Assembly (NCBI GenBank): GCA_027365225.1
Contig: DAHXNV010000009.1
Coordinates: forward strand, 21,344-85,343
Direction: 5' to 3'
From: Gammaproteobacteria bacterium
GTDB taxonomy: Bacteria > Pseudomonadota > Gammaproteobacteria > Steroidobacterales > Steroidobacteraceae
DNA: 64,000 nt
Shown: positions 40,473 to 49,022 of the stretch, piece by piece
Layout: the number at the start of each line of letters is the position of its first letter
Position numbering within the stretch: position 1 is the first letter of the stretch
Program-made: the position numbers and the translations under genes
The notes under the pieces: model-generated
The model's database searches: none
Told to the model about the DNA's origin: nothing
Seen by the model: only the letters and a program-made list of their open reading frames with translations

Positions 40473-42785
40473 TCAGGCCGCCAGCGGCAAGGGCGTCGGG
40501 CGGGCGATGGCGTAGCCCTGCATGTAGTCGATTCCCATGCGCCGCGCGACCTCCAGGGCGGCGCTGTCCTCGACCTGCTCGGCGATCACCTTGAAGTTCA
40601 GCTTGCGCGCCAGCTCGATCATCGCCGTGACCATCGCCTGATTTACGGTGTCGACCGCCAGGTTGCGGATGAACGAGCCGTCGATCTTCAGATAATCCAT
40701 CGGCAGGCTCCGCAGATTGGAGAACGAGCCGACGCCGGAGCCGAAATCGTCGAGTGCGAACCGGCAACCCATGCCGTGCAGCACGCCGACGAACCGCCGC
40801 GCGTGCTCGATGTTGGCCACCACCGCCGTCTCACTGAGCTCGAAGCACACCTGCCCGGGCGCCACGCCGGTGCTGTCGAGGCATTCGACCACGAACTCGA
40901 GGAAATCCGGATCGGCGAGCGTCTGGCTGGAGACGTTGATCGCCACGCAGCGGTTCGACGGCACCGGCAAAGCTCCGCGCCCGAGAGCCGTCAGCGTCGT
41001 CTGCACCACCCAGCGGTCGACGAGTCCCATCAGCCGATAGCGCTCCGCCGCGCGCACGAATTCCCCGGGCGCGATGCCGTGGCCCTCCTCGTCGCGCAGG
41101 CGCACGAACACCTCCATCGCCGGGCCGCCCGTATCGTTGTCGTAGGCCGGCACGATCGGCTGCTGATACAACTGGAAGCGATTCTCTTTCAAGGAGGTCT
41201 GCAGCATCTGCAGCCACTGAATCTCACCGCTGTGGCGCGCGAACGCCTCGTCGCGCGCCGAATAGATCGCCACCCGGCCCGAGCCGCGCTTTTTGGCGAC
41301 GTAACAGGCCGAGTCGGCCGCCGCGAGCAGCTCCTCGGACAGGCCGCTGCCGCGCGAAATCTCCACCAGACCCACGGACACGCCCAGGCTGAAGATCTTC
41401 TCGCGCCAGACGAAGCGGTGATCCGCGATCGCGCTGCATACATCGTCGGCGATCTGGCGCGCCTTCTCCAAAGGACAGCCGATCAGCAGCATGCCGAACT
41501 CGTCGCCCCCGATCCGCGCCACCGTGTCGCTGTCGCGCACCGCATCGCGCAACACCTTGGCCACCTCGCGCAACACGCTGTCGCCGGCAACGTGGCCGCT
41601 GGTGTCGTTGACGACCTTGAAGCGATCCAGATCCAGACAGCACAGCACGTGCTGCCCGTCGCCGCGCTGGCCGCTCTCGACCGCCTCCTGCAGCCGCCGC
41701 TCGAACTCGTGCCGGTTGACCAGGCCCGTGAGGGCATCGTGCGTGGCCTGATAGGACATCTGGCGCGCGATCCCGCGTAGCTCCGACACGTCGTGCAGCA
41801 GCACGAGCGCGCCGGTGAGCGGCCCGTCGGCGGTGCGGATCGGGGAGGCGGACAGCTCGATCGAGCGCTCGCTGCCGTCGTTGCGGGCGGCCAGCAGCGC
41901 GCGCCGGCCGAGATTGACCGCGGTACCGCTGGCGAGGGTCTGGCGCAGCGGCTCGGCCAGCAGCCGGCGGTCGCCCTCCTCCACCAGGCTCACCACATCC
42001 TCGAAGGCCCTGCCGACGGCCTGCCCGGGGGGCATCGGGGCCAGACGGGCGGCCGCGGCGTTCAGATAGGTGACCCGACCGTCGCGGTCCGTGGCGACGA
42101 CCGCCTCGGAAAGCAGGTCGAGCGCGGTCAGATGCCCGACCGCGCCTTCCCCGCGCGCGCCAGCCCCGGGCTGCGCGCCGAGCCCCTCCGGCAGCACCTC
42201 CGTGCCGGTCACCAGCAGCGCCGGACCGTCGTACTCGAAGGGGGAGATGAGCAGTTCCAGCCGGGCCATGCCGCCGGGAAGCGGCAGGTCCACTTCATAG
42301 CGATCGGCCACCGCCTCACCGGCGAGGTGGCGGCGGATGTTGTCGGCCACGAGCTCCGCGTACTCCGGGGCCACCCACGCGGCGAGCGACCGGCCCGTGA
42401 TCTGCCCGGGATCAGCCCCGAGCAGCCGGGCGAACCGATGATTGGCGTATACGATGACGTCCCGATGCACCAGCACCGGCTGTTCCACGCGCTCGGCGAG
42501 CGCCGCGAAGCGACCGTCTTCGGCCGAGGCCGCCCGCGTCTCGGGCGAGGATGGCGGGGCGCTCATCAACCGATTGACCGCGTCGATCAGCTCACCGAGC
42601 TCCGGGCCGCCGTGACGAGCGGCGTCGATGCGCTCGGCGGGATGCCCCGGCGGCAACTGCTCGAGCCGGTGCGCCAGCTGTCCGAGGGTACGCCGCTCGA
42701 GGCGCCGCGACCGTTCCGCACGCAACAGGAGCAACGCGACGGCAAGAAGCGCCAGGAACAGGCAGAGGGCCCATACGATCGACAT
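40473..42785 (-). CDS. PAS-PAS-GGDEF-EAL c-di-GMP signalling protein
   Basis: The 770-residue protein has one N-terminal membrane helix (about 3-21), two PAS domains (about 92-195 and 218-335), a GGDEF domain (about 345-510) and an EAL domain (about 525-770). The cyclase motif GGDEF is intact at 426-430, with an RxxD inhibitory site (RDSD, 417-420) exactly five residues before it. In the EAL domain, DDFGSG (679-684), LKIDGSFI and the acidic SET motif are conserved, but the signature EALLR is EVFVR (558-562). The leading Glu is kept, so phosphodiesterase activity may remain. It is monocistronic, converging on msrB. Confidence 0.92.
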   Translation of the reverse strand: MSIVWALCLFLALLAVALLLLRAERSRRLERRTLGQLAHRLEQLPPGHPAERIDAARHGGPELGELIDAVNRLMSAPPSSPETRAASAEDGRFAALAERVEQPVLVHRDVIVYANHRFARLLGADPGQITGRSLAAWVAPEYAELVADNIRRHLAGEAVADRYEVDLPLPGGMARLELLISPFEYDGPALLVTGTEVLPEGLGAQPGAGARGEGAVGHLTALDLLSEAVVATDRDGRVTYLNAAAARLAPMPPGQAVGRAFEDVVSLVEEGDRRLLAEPLRQTLASGTAVNLGRRALLAARNDGSERSIELSASPIRTADGPLTGALVLLHDVSELRGIARQMSYQATHDALTGLVNRHEFERRLQEAVESGQRGDGQHVLCCLDLDRFKVVNDTSGHVAGDSVLREVAKVLRDAVRDSDTVARIGGDEFGMLLIGCPLEKARQIADDVCSAIADHRFVWREKIFSLGVSVGLVEISRGSGLSEELLAAADSACYVAKKRGSGRVAIYSARDEAFARHSGEIQWLQMLQTSLKENRFQLYQQPIVPAYDNDTGGPAMEVFVRLRDEEGHGIAPGEFVRAAERYRLMGLVDRWVVQTTLTALGRGALPVPSNRCVAINVSSQTLADPDFLEFVVECLDSTGVAPGQVCFELSETAVVANIEHARRFVGVLHGMGCRFALDDFGSGVGSFSNLRSLPMDYLKIDGSFIRNLAVDTVNQAMVTAMIELARKLNFKVIAEQVEDSAALEVARRMGIDYMQGYAIARPTPLPLAA

Positions 42786-42926
42786 TCAGCTCAGCTTCCC
42801 TCGGGCGGCTGCGTCCAGGCGGCTGCGCAACTTATTGATTATTTCCATACCGGGCACTGCCGGGCAGCATAGCGCACCACCCCGGACGTTCCAGCCCTAT
42901 TTCACCATATCTCGTCGCAAATTCGC

Positions 42927-42955
42927 TTGGCACGCGGGCCGAAAACCCGTAATTT
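42927..42955 (+). promoter_or_regulatory. Promoter of the pcm-like gene
   Basis: TTGGCA (42927-42932), a 17-base spacer and TAATTT (42950-42955) make a good sigma-70 promoter 59 bases before the ATG at 43015. The rest of the 229-base gap between the GGDEF-EAL gene and this gene shows nothing else. Confidence 0.6.
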
Positions 42956-43014
42956 TCCCCCACCCTCGGGAACCCCCCGGGCAACCCATTGATTCAACCG
43001 GAGCCCTCACGACC

Positions 43015-43665
43015 ATGCCGGCCGCCAACGCCCGCGAGCAGATGATCGAGCAACAAGTACGCGCCTGGGACGTTCTCGATTCGCGCGTCCTCGAGACCTT
43101 GCGCAAGGTGCCTCGCGAGGCGTACGTGCCGGCGCGGTACCGCTCGCTTGCGTACGCCGACATGGAGGTGCCTCTGCCCGCGGGCCAGCACATGCTCCGA
43201 CCGAGCGTCGTCGGCAGATTGCTGGCGGCGCTGCGCTTGGCCGGCGGCGAGCGCATCCTCGAGGTCGGCACCGGCTCGGGATTCCTCACCGCGTGCCTGC
43301 GGGCCGCCGGCGGCCCGGTGCTCTCGCTGGAGATCGTGCCGGAACTCGCCGACATGGCGCGCGAGAACCTCGGCATGCAGCGCGTGCGCGACATCGAGGT
43401 CATCAACGCCGACGCGCTGCGCCATGAGCCGAGGGACCGGTTCGACGCCATTGCCCTGACCGCATCGATGCCGCGCTACGACGCCCGCTTCCAGGAACAC
43501 CTTGCCGTGGGCGGACGGCTCTTCGTCGTGGTTGGAGAGCCCCCGGTGATGGACGCGCGTCTGGTGCGCCGCGTCGCGAACGACGCCTGGACCACGGAGA
43601 GCCTGTTCGAGACCGTCATCGATCCGCTGGCGCGCTTGGCGCCTACGGAGGAGTTCGTCTTCTGA
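43015..43665 (+). CDS. Protein-L-isoaspartate O-methyltransferase family protein
   Basis: The 216-residue protein has MIEQQVRAWDVLDSRVLETLRKVPREAYVP at its start and a SAM motif ILEVGTGSGFLTACLRAAGG (about 80-99). It belongs to the PCMT family but is the variant that regularly precedes tolC in gammaproteobacteria, and it is not clear that it repairs isoaspartate. The conserved Ser/Thr-rich acceptor loop of true Pcm (VGDGS) is replaced by QHMLRPSVVG. It is followed by tolC after 106 bases. Confidence 0.85.
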   Translation: MPAANAREQMIEQQVRAWDVLDSRVLETLRKVPREAYVPARYRSLAYADMEVPLPAGQHMLRPSVVGRLLAALRLAGGERILEVGTGSGFLTACLRAAGGPVLSLEIVPELADMARENLGMQRVRDIEVINADALRHEPRDRFDAIALTASMPRYDARFQEHLAVGGRLFVVVGEPPVMDARLVRRVANDAWTTESLFETVIDPLARLAPTEEFVF

Positions 43666-43771
43666 TCAGGCCCGGGTCTGCGGCCGGGCGCGGTGGACTT
43701 GGGTCGGAGCACACAATTCACCCCCCCAGGCGTGCAACCTTGCGAAGCCCGCTGTGTTCTTAGGGACGCAC

Positions 43772-45250
43772 ATGCATACCACTAAACGTCATCGCATCCT
43801 GGCGCTGTGCGTTACCGCGCTCGCGCTCGGCCTCCCGGCCGCCGCCTCGGCCACGAACTTCCTCGAGGTCTACCAGCAGGCACTGCTGAACGACCCGGCC
43901 TATCTGCAGGCGCACGCCACCTACATGGCTGCCCGCGAGGCGCGCCCCGAGGCCTTCGCGGTCCTGCTGCCGCAGATCAACGCCTCCGCGGGCGAGACCT
44001 GGGATCACACCAGCGGGGTGTCCTACAGCCTCGGCAGCCGCTCGAGCGGCGCTCTGTACTCGCTGCACGAGCCTTCCACCTCGAACACCACCGGCCAGAG
44101 TTGGAGCCTGAACCTCAGCGAGAATCTGTTCTCCTGGGCGGACTGGATGAACTTCAAGGCCGCCGACCGCCAGGTGGCCGAAGCGCAGGCCAACTACGAG
44201 GCCGCGCAGCAGGGACTGATTCTGACCACGGCGCAGGCTTACTTCGGTGTCCTCGCGGCGGTCGACACCCTGCATGCGCAGCAATCCTCGCTGAAGGCCC
44301 TGACGCTGGCGCTCGAGCAGGCCCGGGAGGAATTCAAGGTCGGCCTGATCCCGATCACCGACGTCGAGCAGGCGCGCGCCGCGCGCGACGCCTCCGCCGC
44401 GCAGGTGATCACCGACGAGCAGGCGCTCGCGGCCGCGGAGGATCAGCTGCAGGTGATCACCGGCCGGCTGTACACCACGCTCGCGGAGCCCGGCAAAAAC
44501 CTGCCGCTCGCCACACCCCATCCGGCCAACCAGCACGCGTGGGTGCAGACCTCGCTGCGGCAGAACCTGACTCTGATCGCGACCCGCTTCGCGGCCGACG
44601 CCGCCGATTACAACGTGCGCGCCGCCTACGGCAGCGATTTGCCCTCGATCAGCCTGGTGGCGAGCCGAACCTACAACGGCAACGACGTCAATCAGACGGT
44701 GTTCGGTCAGGTGTTCCGCGGTCTGCCCAACGACAGCGCCAACCGGCAGATCGGCATCGAGTTCTCCTTGCCGCTGTTCAGCGGCGGCGGCGACGAGGCG
44801 CGCATCCATCAGGCCGAGTACCAGTCGATCGCGGCCGAGGACGCGGTGGAGCAGGCCTCCCGCTCCACCGTGCAGCAGGCGCGCGACGCCTATCTCGGGG
44901 TAATCTCGGGAATCGCCAACGTGCGCGCGCTGCGCCAGGCGCTCGCCTCGAGCCGGATCTCCTACGTGGCGACGATGGCCGGCTACAAGGTGGGCACCCA
45001 GACGGAAGTCGACGTGCTCAATGCGTTGAGCACGCTGGTCGCGGCCCAAACCAATTACGCCGCCAGCCGCTACAACTACATCGACAGCATCGTGGCGCTG
45101 CAGTATGCCGCCGGCACGCTCCGTCCCCCCGAGGTGGCCACCATCAACTCCTGGCTGACCAAGGCGGTGCGGGTCGCCCCGGGGCGGATCACGCCATCGG
45201 GAATGACGCCGCCGCCGACGCCGCGCAATCCGCCCATGCCGCCGAAATGA
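43772..45250 (+). CDS. tolC: TolC family outer-membrane channel protein
   Basis: The 492-residue protein has a signal peptide (MHTTKRHRILALCVTALALG, cleavage after ASA near residue 25). NFLEVYQQALLNDPAYLQAHATYMAAREARPEA, the diagnostic start of mature TolC, follows. Two repeats of coiled-coil hairpin and barrel strands are visible (about 60-260 and 265-455). The tail is Pro-rich and short. It forms the trimeric exit duct for efflux pumps and type I secretion. ATG at 43772 is chosen with AGGGAC upstream; GTG at 43754 is in frame but lacks a ribosome-binding site. A perfect hairpin (45258-45281) follows the stop. Confidence 0.94.
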   Translation: MHTTKRHRILALCVTALALGLPAAASATNFLEVYQQALLNDPAYLQAHATYMAAREARPEAFAVLLPQINASAGETWDHTSGVSYSLGSRSSGALYSLHEPSTSNTTGQSWSLNLSENLFSWADWMNFKAADRQVAEAQANYEAAQQGLILTTAQAYFGVLAAVDTLHAQQSSLKALTLALEQAREEFKVGLIPITDVEQARAARDASAAQVITDEQALAAAEDQLQVITGRLYTTLAEPGKNLPLATPHPANQHAWVQTSLRQNLTLIATRFAADAADYNVRAAYGSDLPSISLVASRTYNGNDVNQTVFGQVFRGLPNDSANRQIGIEFSLPLFSGGGDEARIHQAEYQSIAAEDAVEQASRSTVQQARDAYLGVISGIANVRALRQALASSRISYVATMAGYKVGTQTEVDVLNALSTLVAAQTNYAASRYNYIDSIVALQYAAGTLRPPEVATINSWLTKAVRVAPGRITPSGMTPPPTPRNPPMPPK

Positions 45251-45257
45251 CGCGCAG

Positions 45258-45281
45258 CCTACCGGCGGTACGGCCGGTAGG
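45258..45281 (+). terminator. tolC hairpin inside the convergent gene
   Basis: CCTACCGGC (45258-45266), loop GGTACG, GCCGGTAGG (45273-45281) form a perfect 9-base-pair stem 7 bases after the tolC stop. It overlaps the last codons of the convergent DUF6165-like gene, so the sequence serves two purposes. No U-run follows. Confidence 0.45.
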
Positions 45282-45651
45282 ACTTCTCCTCGACCAGGCG
45301 CGAGCCGAGCGCGAGGTTGACGCGCCGCTTCACCGCCGCGCGCTCGTCGTTGGCGAGGTAGACCGAGCGGGCGAGTTCGATGAATTCCTGATCGAAGGAC
45401 CCGCCGGCCTCCTTGTCGCGGATCCGGTCCTCGATGTCCCACAGACGCTCGTTGACCGCGCGCAACGCGCGCTCCTCGTCGCCGAACTCCACCCCGGCGC
45501 ACGCCTCGAGCCAGGTGCGCTCGAGCAGCTCGAGCTCCAGGCGCACGTTGGCGAGCTTGGCGTCATCGGCGATGCGCGCCGCCTTGATCCTGAGAATGGT
45601 GATCTTGTCGAGCAGCTCGCCGGGGGACACCGGCACCAGAATGTCTTTCAT
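45259..45651 (-). CDS. Small conserved protein resembling DUF6165
   Basis: The 130-residue protein starts MKDILVPVSPGELLDKITILRIKAARI, continues with ANVRLELELLERTWLEA and ends KSYRPYRR. I believe this is the DUF6165 type, a small helical protein often found in LPS or O-antigen loci, but the function is unknown. It overlaps the stop of the upstream heptosyltransferase-like gene by 4 bases (ATGA), so the two are translationally coupled and likely work in the same pathway. No membrane helix or signal. Confidence 0.65.
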   Translation of the reverse strand: MKDILVPVSPGELLDKITILRIKAARIADDAKLANVRLELELLERTWLEACAGVEFGDEERALRAVNERLWDIEDRIRDKEAGGSFDQEFIELARSVYLANDERAAVKRRVNLALGSRLVEEKSYRPYRR

Positions 45652-46700
45652 GCCCGGGATGCTAACAGCTCGTCGAGCTTGGCGGTCACTTGTTCCGGCA
45701 CGATCAGATCCATCACACCCGGCGCCTCGATCTTGGTCGTCCAGGGCAGTTGCTCGGGCGCGCAGCCGCGGAAACGGCGCGCCGCCTGCGCGTAGACATC
45801 GACACACCAGGCGCGCGACCGATACGGTCCGCTGCGCGCCGGATTGGTGGCCGCATACAGGCCGATCACCGGCGTCGCGACCATGGTGGCCATGTGCGCC
45901 GGGCCGGAATCCGGGCTGACCAGGGCGGTGGCGCGCGCCAGCAGCGCCAGCATCTGCGGCAGCGTATCGCGACCGATCTGATTGACCAGCGGCGCTCGCG
46001 CGGCGCGCTCGATCGCCGCGCCCATCGCGGTCTCGATCGGCGTGGGCCCGCCGGCGAGGATGACCCGCATGCCGTGGCGGCGCGCGGCATGATCGGCTAC
46101 GGCCGCATAGCGCTCGGGGCGCCAGTTGCGTCGCGCGTGGCTCGAGCATGGGCTGATCACCAGCGTCGGGCGCCGATCGGGGATGAGGCGCTCGGCGTAC
46201 GCGCGCGCATCCTCGGGCAGGGGCAGGTCCCAGCGCAGGACCCGCGCCTCGATGCCGAGCGCCGCGATGAATCCGAAGAAGCTGTCGAGGACGTGCTCGC
46301 GGGTCCGCGCGGCGATCTGGGCGTTGGTGAACAGCCACTGCAGCTCCCGGGCCCGGGCCCGGTCGAACCCCAGGCGCACGCGCGCCGGAACGACACTCGA
46401 GACCACGCTGGCGCGAAACGACAGCTGCATGTGCAGCAGCACGTCGAAGCGCCGGCCGGCGAGCCGCGCGCGCAGCGCACGCAGCGCGGACAGTCCGGCG
46501 CGCTTCTCGACGGTGATAAACTCCACGCCGTCCATGAGCCCGATCAACCGCGCCTCCGACTTGCCGATGACCCAGGTCAAGCGGGTCTCGGGCCACGCCG
46601 TCTGCAGCGTGCGCACGATCGGCACCGCGTGGCACGTGTCGCCGAGCGATGAGAGCCGCAGGATGCACACTGAGCGCGGAGGTCGATCTGCGAGCAACAT
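45648..46700 (-). CDS. Heptosyltransferase I-like protein (GT9)
   Basis: The 350-residue protein starts with SVCILRLSSLGDTCHAVPIVRTLQ, the LSSLGD loop typical of WaaC/heptosyltransferase I. It has LLHMQLSFRAS (acceptor side), LVISPCSSHARRNWRPERYAAVADH, and LVSPDSGPAHMATMVATPVIGLYAATNPARSGPY, the ADP-heptose binding motif. It would add the first heptose to Kdo-lipid A. The nearby kdkA and waaA, 30 bases away on the opposite strand, act on the same inner core. It is more like a classical heptosyltransferase than the two GT9 genes at 26.8-28.9 kb. Confidence 0.87.
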   Translation of the reverse strand: MLLADRPPRSVCILRLSSLGDTCHAVPIVRTLQTAWPETRLTWVIGKSEARLIGLMDGVEFITVEKRAGLSALRALRARLAGRRFDVLLHMQLSFRASVVSSVVPARVRLGFDRARARELQWLFTNAQIAARTREHVLDSFFGFIAALGIEARVLRWDLPLPEDARAYAERLIPDRRPTLVISPCSSHARRNWRPERYAAVADHAARRHGMRVILAGGPTPIETAMGAAIERAARAPLVNQIGRDTLPQMLALLARATALVSPDSGPAHMATMVATPVIGLYAATNPARSGPYRSRAWCVDVYAQAARRFRGCAPEQLPWTTKIEAPGVMDLIVPEQVTAKLDELLASRA

Positions 46701-46730
46701 CGCGGCAGTCAGGTTGAGGAGTACGAACGA

Positions 46731-47489
46731 GTGAGTGCGAACGGACCGCTGGGGCCGTCGGTCAAGCAGTTGACGCTGCCCGGCGGAGCCATGCTATACA
46801 ACGCGGCGCTGGAGCGCAATTGTCAGCCCGGTTGGTTCGAGCCGCAGTTCTGGGCCGAGCGGGGTTGCCTCCAGGGCGCGGCGCGCGGCCGCGGCGCGGC
46901 GCACTTCATCCGCACCGCGCAGCGCGAGCTGGTATTGCGCCACTACCGGCGCGGCGGCGCCGTCGCCCGGGTGTGGGCCGATGGCTACATCTGGCGCGGC
47001 GAGTGGCGCACGCGGCCATTCGCCGAATGGCTGCTGATGCACCGGTTGCACCGCGCGGGCCTGCCGGTGCCGGCACCGATCGCCGCCCGTTATCTGCGTG
47101 ACGGCCATGTCTACCGCGGCGACATCATCACCGAGCGTCTGGCCGGAGCCGCCGCGCTGAGTTATGCCCTGAGCCTCGCGCCCTTGCCGTTGCTCACGTG
47201 GATCGCGATCGGCCGCTGCATCCGGCGTTTCCACGATCTCGGCGTATGCCACGCCGACCTCAACGCGCGCAACGTGCTGCTCGGCGAGGAGGTGTATCTG
47301 GTGGACTTCGACCGCTGCCGGCTGCGTCCCGACGGGCTGTGGCGGGACGGAAACCTGGTGCGCCTGCGCCGCTCGCTGGAAAAAGTGACCTATGGGCTAC
47401 CCCCGGACCGCTTCACCGAGGCGGACTGGCACGCGCTGCTCGACGGCTACCGTTCCTCCCCCGCCGCCGAGCCGGCGCGGTCGGCGTAG
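46731..47489 (+). CDS. kdkA: 3-deoxy-D-manno-octulosonic acid kinase KdkA
   Basis: The 252-residue protein resembles KdkA: FWAERGCLQGAARGRGAAHFI (Gly-rich nucleotide loop), LVLRHYRRGGAVARVWADGYIW, the catalytic loop CHADLNARNVLLGEEVYLVDFDRCRL (Asp and Asn of an atypical protein-kinase fold, DFD metal motif). It phosphorylates Kdo on lipid A, as in Haemophilus, Vibrio and others with a single Kdo. GAGGAG lies about 10 bases before the GTG start. It overlaps the waaA start by one base, so the two are one unit. Confidence 0.92.
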   Translation: MSANGPLGPSVKQLTLPGGAMLYNAALERNCQPGWFEPQFWAERGCLQGAARGRGAAHFIRTAQRELVLRHYRRGGAVARVWADGYIWRGEWRTRPFAEWLLMHRLHRAGLPVPAPIAARYLRDGHVYRGDIITERLAGAAALSYALSLAPLPLLTWIAIGRCIRRFHDLGVCHADLNARNVLLGEEVYLVDFDRCRLRPDGLWRDGNLVRLRRSLEKVTYGLPPDRFTEADWHALLDGYRSSPAAEPARSA

Positions 47490-48754
47490 TGCGATCGCTC
47501 TACCTGTTGGCGATCTGCCTCGCCGCGCCCTTCCACGCGGCGATCCTGGCACTGCGGGGACGCGCGGCACCGGGCCGGCGAGTCGCGGAGCGATTCGGGT
47601 TCGGCGCCCGCATCGCGGGCGCGCCACTGTGGATTCATGCCGCATCGGTGGGCGAAGTACAGCTGGCCGCCGCGCTGGTACGAACCGTGCGTGAGCGTTT
47701 CCCGTCGCTGCCGATTCTGATCACCGCGTTCACGCCAACGGGGGCGGCGCGCGCCAACGCCCTCGGCGCCGATCTGTCGGTACGCTACCTGCCCTACGAC
47801 CTGCCCGGCGCCGTGCGCCGCTTTCTCGATCGCACGCGGCCCCGGCTGGCGATCATTCTCGAGACCGAACTGTGGCCGACGCTCTACCGCGCCTGCCACC
47901 GGCGGGACATCGGGCTCGTGATCGCCAACGCGCGCCTCTCGCGCCGATCGGCGCGCCGCTATCGGCGCTTCGCAGCGCTGTTCCGCGCGGCGCTGCGCCC
48001 AGTGCAAGTGGCGGCGCAGAGCGCCGAGGACGCCGCGCGCTTCCACGCCATAGGCGCGCAGGCCGGGCAGATTCACGTCATCGGCAATCTGAAATTCGAT
48101 GTCACGCTGCCGCCGGACATCGCCGTGCGCGGCCAGCGTCTGCGCGCGCGTTATGCGCCGGCCCGCCCGATGTGGGTGGCGGGCAGCACGCACGAGGGCG
48201 AGGACGAGCAGGTCATCGCGGCTCACAGCCGGATACGCGAGCGGCTGCCGGCTGCACTGCTGGTACTGGCCCCGCGTCACCCGCAGCGCTGCGATGCGCT
48301 CGCCGCCCGGCTCGCCGCGCGGAATATCCCGTATGTGCGCCATTCGCGCATCGTGGCTCACCAGCACACCGGCGACGCCGCGGTCGTGCTGCTCGATACG
48401 TTGGGCGAGCTGCTGGACTTCTACGCGGCGGCCGACGCGGCGTTCGTGGGCGGGAGCCTGGTGCCCATTGGCGGACACAATCTGCTCGAGCCGGCCGCGC
48501 TCGGCCGCGCGGTGGCCACCGGTCCGCATGTATTCAACGCGGCGCAAACGGCCGATGTCCTGATCGAATGCGGGGGCGCGCGCGTGGTGCGCGACGCCGA
48601 ATCGCTGGCCGCCTGCATCGGTGCGTGGCTGCAGGATGCGCCCGAGCGGGCGCGCGTCGCGGGCCTGGGGCGCGCGGCGGTCGAGGCCAACCGCGGCGCG
48701 CTCGAGCGGCTCATGGCGCTGATCGAGCCGCTGCTTGCGGGTGCGGCGCCCTAG
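47489..48754 (+). CDS. waaA: Kdo transferase WaaA (KdtA)
   Basis: The 421-residue GT30 enzyme starts MRSLYLLAICLAAPFHAAIL (membrane-associating helix). It carries LWIHAASVGEVQLAAALV with the catalytic Glu, LPYDLPGAVRRFLDRTRPRLAIILETELWP, the IGNLKFD loop, WVAGSTHEGED, and GGSLVPIGGHNLLEPAALG. It transfers Kdo from CMP-Kdo to lipid IVA. The presence of kdkA suggests a monofunctional enzyme, since phosphorylation replaces the second Kdo in such organisms; that is inference. The start is GTG at 47489, sharing a base with the kdkA stop. Confidence 0.95.
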   Translation: MRSLYLLAICLAAPFHAAILALRGRAAPGRRVAERFGFGARIAGAPLWIHAASVGEVQLAAALVRTVRERFPSLPILITAFTPTGAARANALGADLSVRYLPYDLPGAVRRFLDRTRPRLAIILETELWPTLYRACHRRDIGLVIANARLSRRSARRYRRFAALFRAALRPVQVAAQSAEDAARFHAIGAQAGQIHVIGNLKFDVTLPPDIAVRGQRLRARYAPARPMWVAGSTHEGEDEQVIAAHSRIRERLPAALLVLAPRHPQRCDALAARLAARNIPYVRHSRIVAHQHTGDAAVVLLDTLGELLDFYAAADAAFVGGSLVPIGGHNLLEPAALGRAVATGPHVFNAAQTADVLIECGGARVVRDAESLAACIGAWLQDAPERARVAGLGRAAVEANRGALERLMALIEPLLAGAAP

Positions 48755-48760
48755 CGCCCA

Positions 48761-48958
48761 TCAGCGGCGCAGCGTGTACTCCGCGCCGCAGTAGGGACAT
48801 TTGGCCCAGCCGCTCGACTCGATGGGCAGATACACCCGGGGGTGGGAATTCCACAGCTTCATCTGCGGCATGGGGCAAGCGAGCGGCAGGTCGCCGAGGC
48901 CCACCTCGTAATGCTGCTGAGCATTGGGCTGAATCAGGGGCTGCACTGCTGCGGCCAT
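48761..48958 (-). CDS. Small zinc-finger protein (CHCC type)
   Basis: The 65-residue protein MAAAVQPLIQPNAQQHYEV... ends with CPMPQMKLWNSHPRVYLPIESSGWAKCPYCGAEY. The order Cys-His-Cys-Cys (C, then H in NSHPRVYL, then CPYC) defines the zf-CHCC family, which is related to a subunit of mitochondrial complex I. Its bacterial role is unknown. The ATG at 48958 has AAGGA 8 bases upstream. An ATG at 48994 lies inside the TATAAT promoter element and cannot be the start. It is transcribed alone, convergent with waaA. Confidence 0.85.
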   Translation of the reverse strand: MAAAVQPLIQPNAQQHYEVGLGDLPLACPMPQMKLWNSHPRVYLPIESSGWAKCPYCGAEYTLRR

Positions 48959-48992
48959 CTCATTATCCTTCAACGAAATCGCACGGTCTTGC

Positions 48993-48998
48993 ATTATA
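48993..48998 (-). promoter_or_regulatory. Consensus -10 of the zinc-finger gene
   Basis: TATAAT (48998-48993, minus strand) is a perfect -10 hexamer; no -35 is evident. The start should fall near 48986, giving a leader of about 28 bases with an AAGGA. Confidence 0.55.
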
Positions 48999-49022
48999 CC
49001 GCTCGGTGCGCGCGGCAGGCGC

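Noticed and set aside
48959..48994. An upstream ATG for the zinc-finger protein
   Set aside because: It is part of the TATAAT promoter hexamer, so it cannot be in the transcript.
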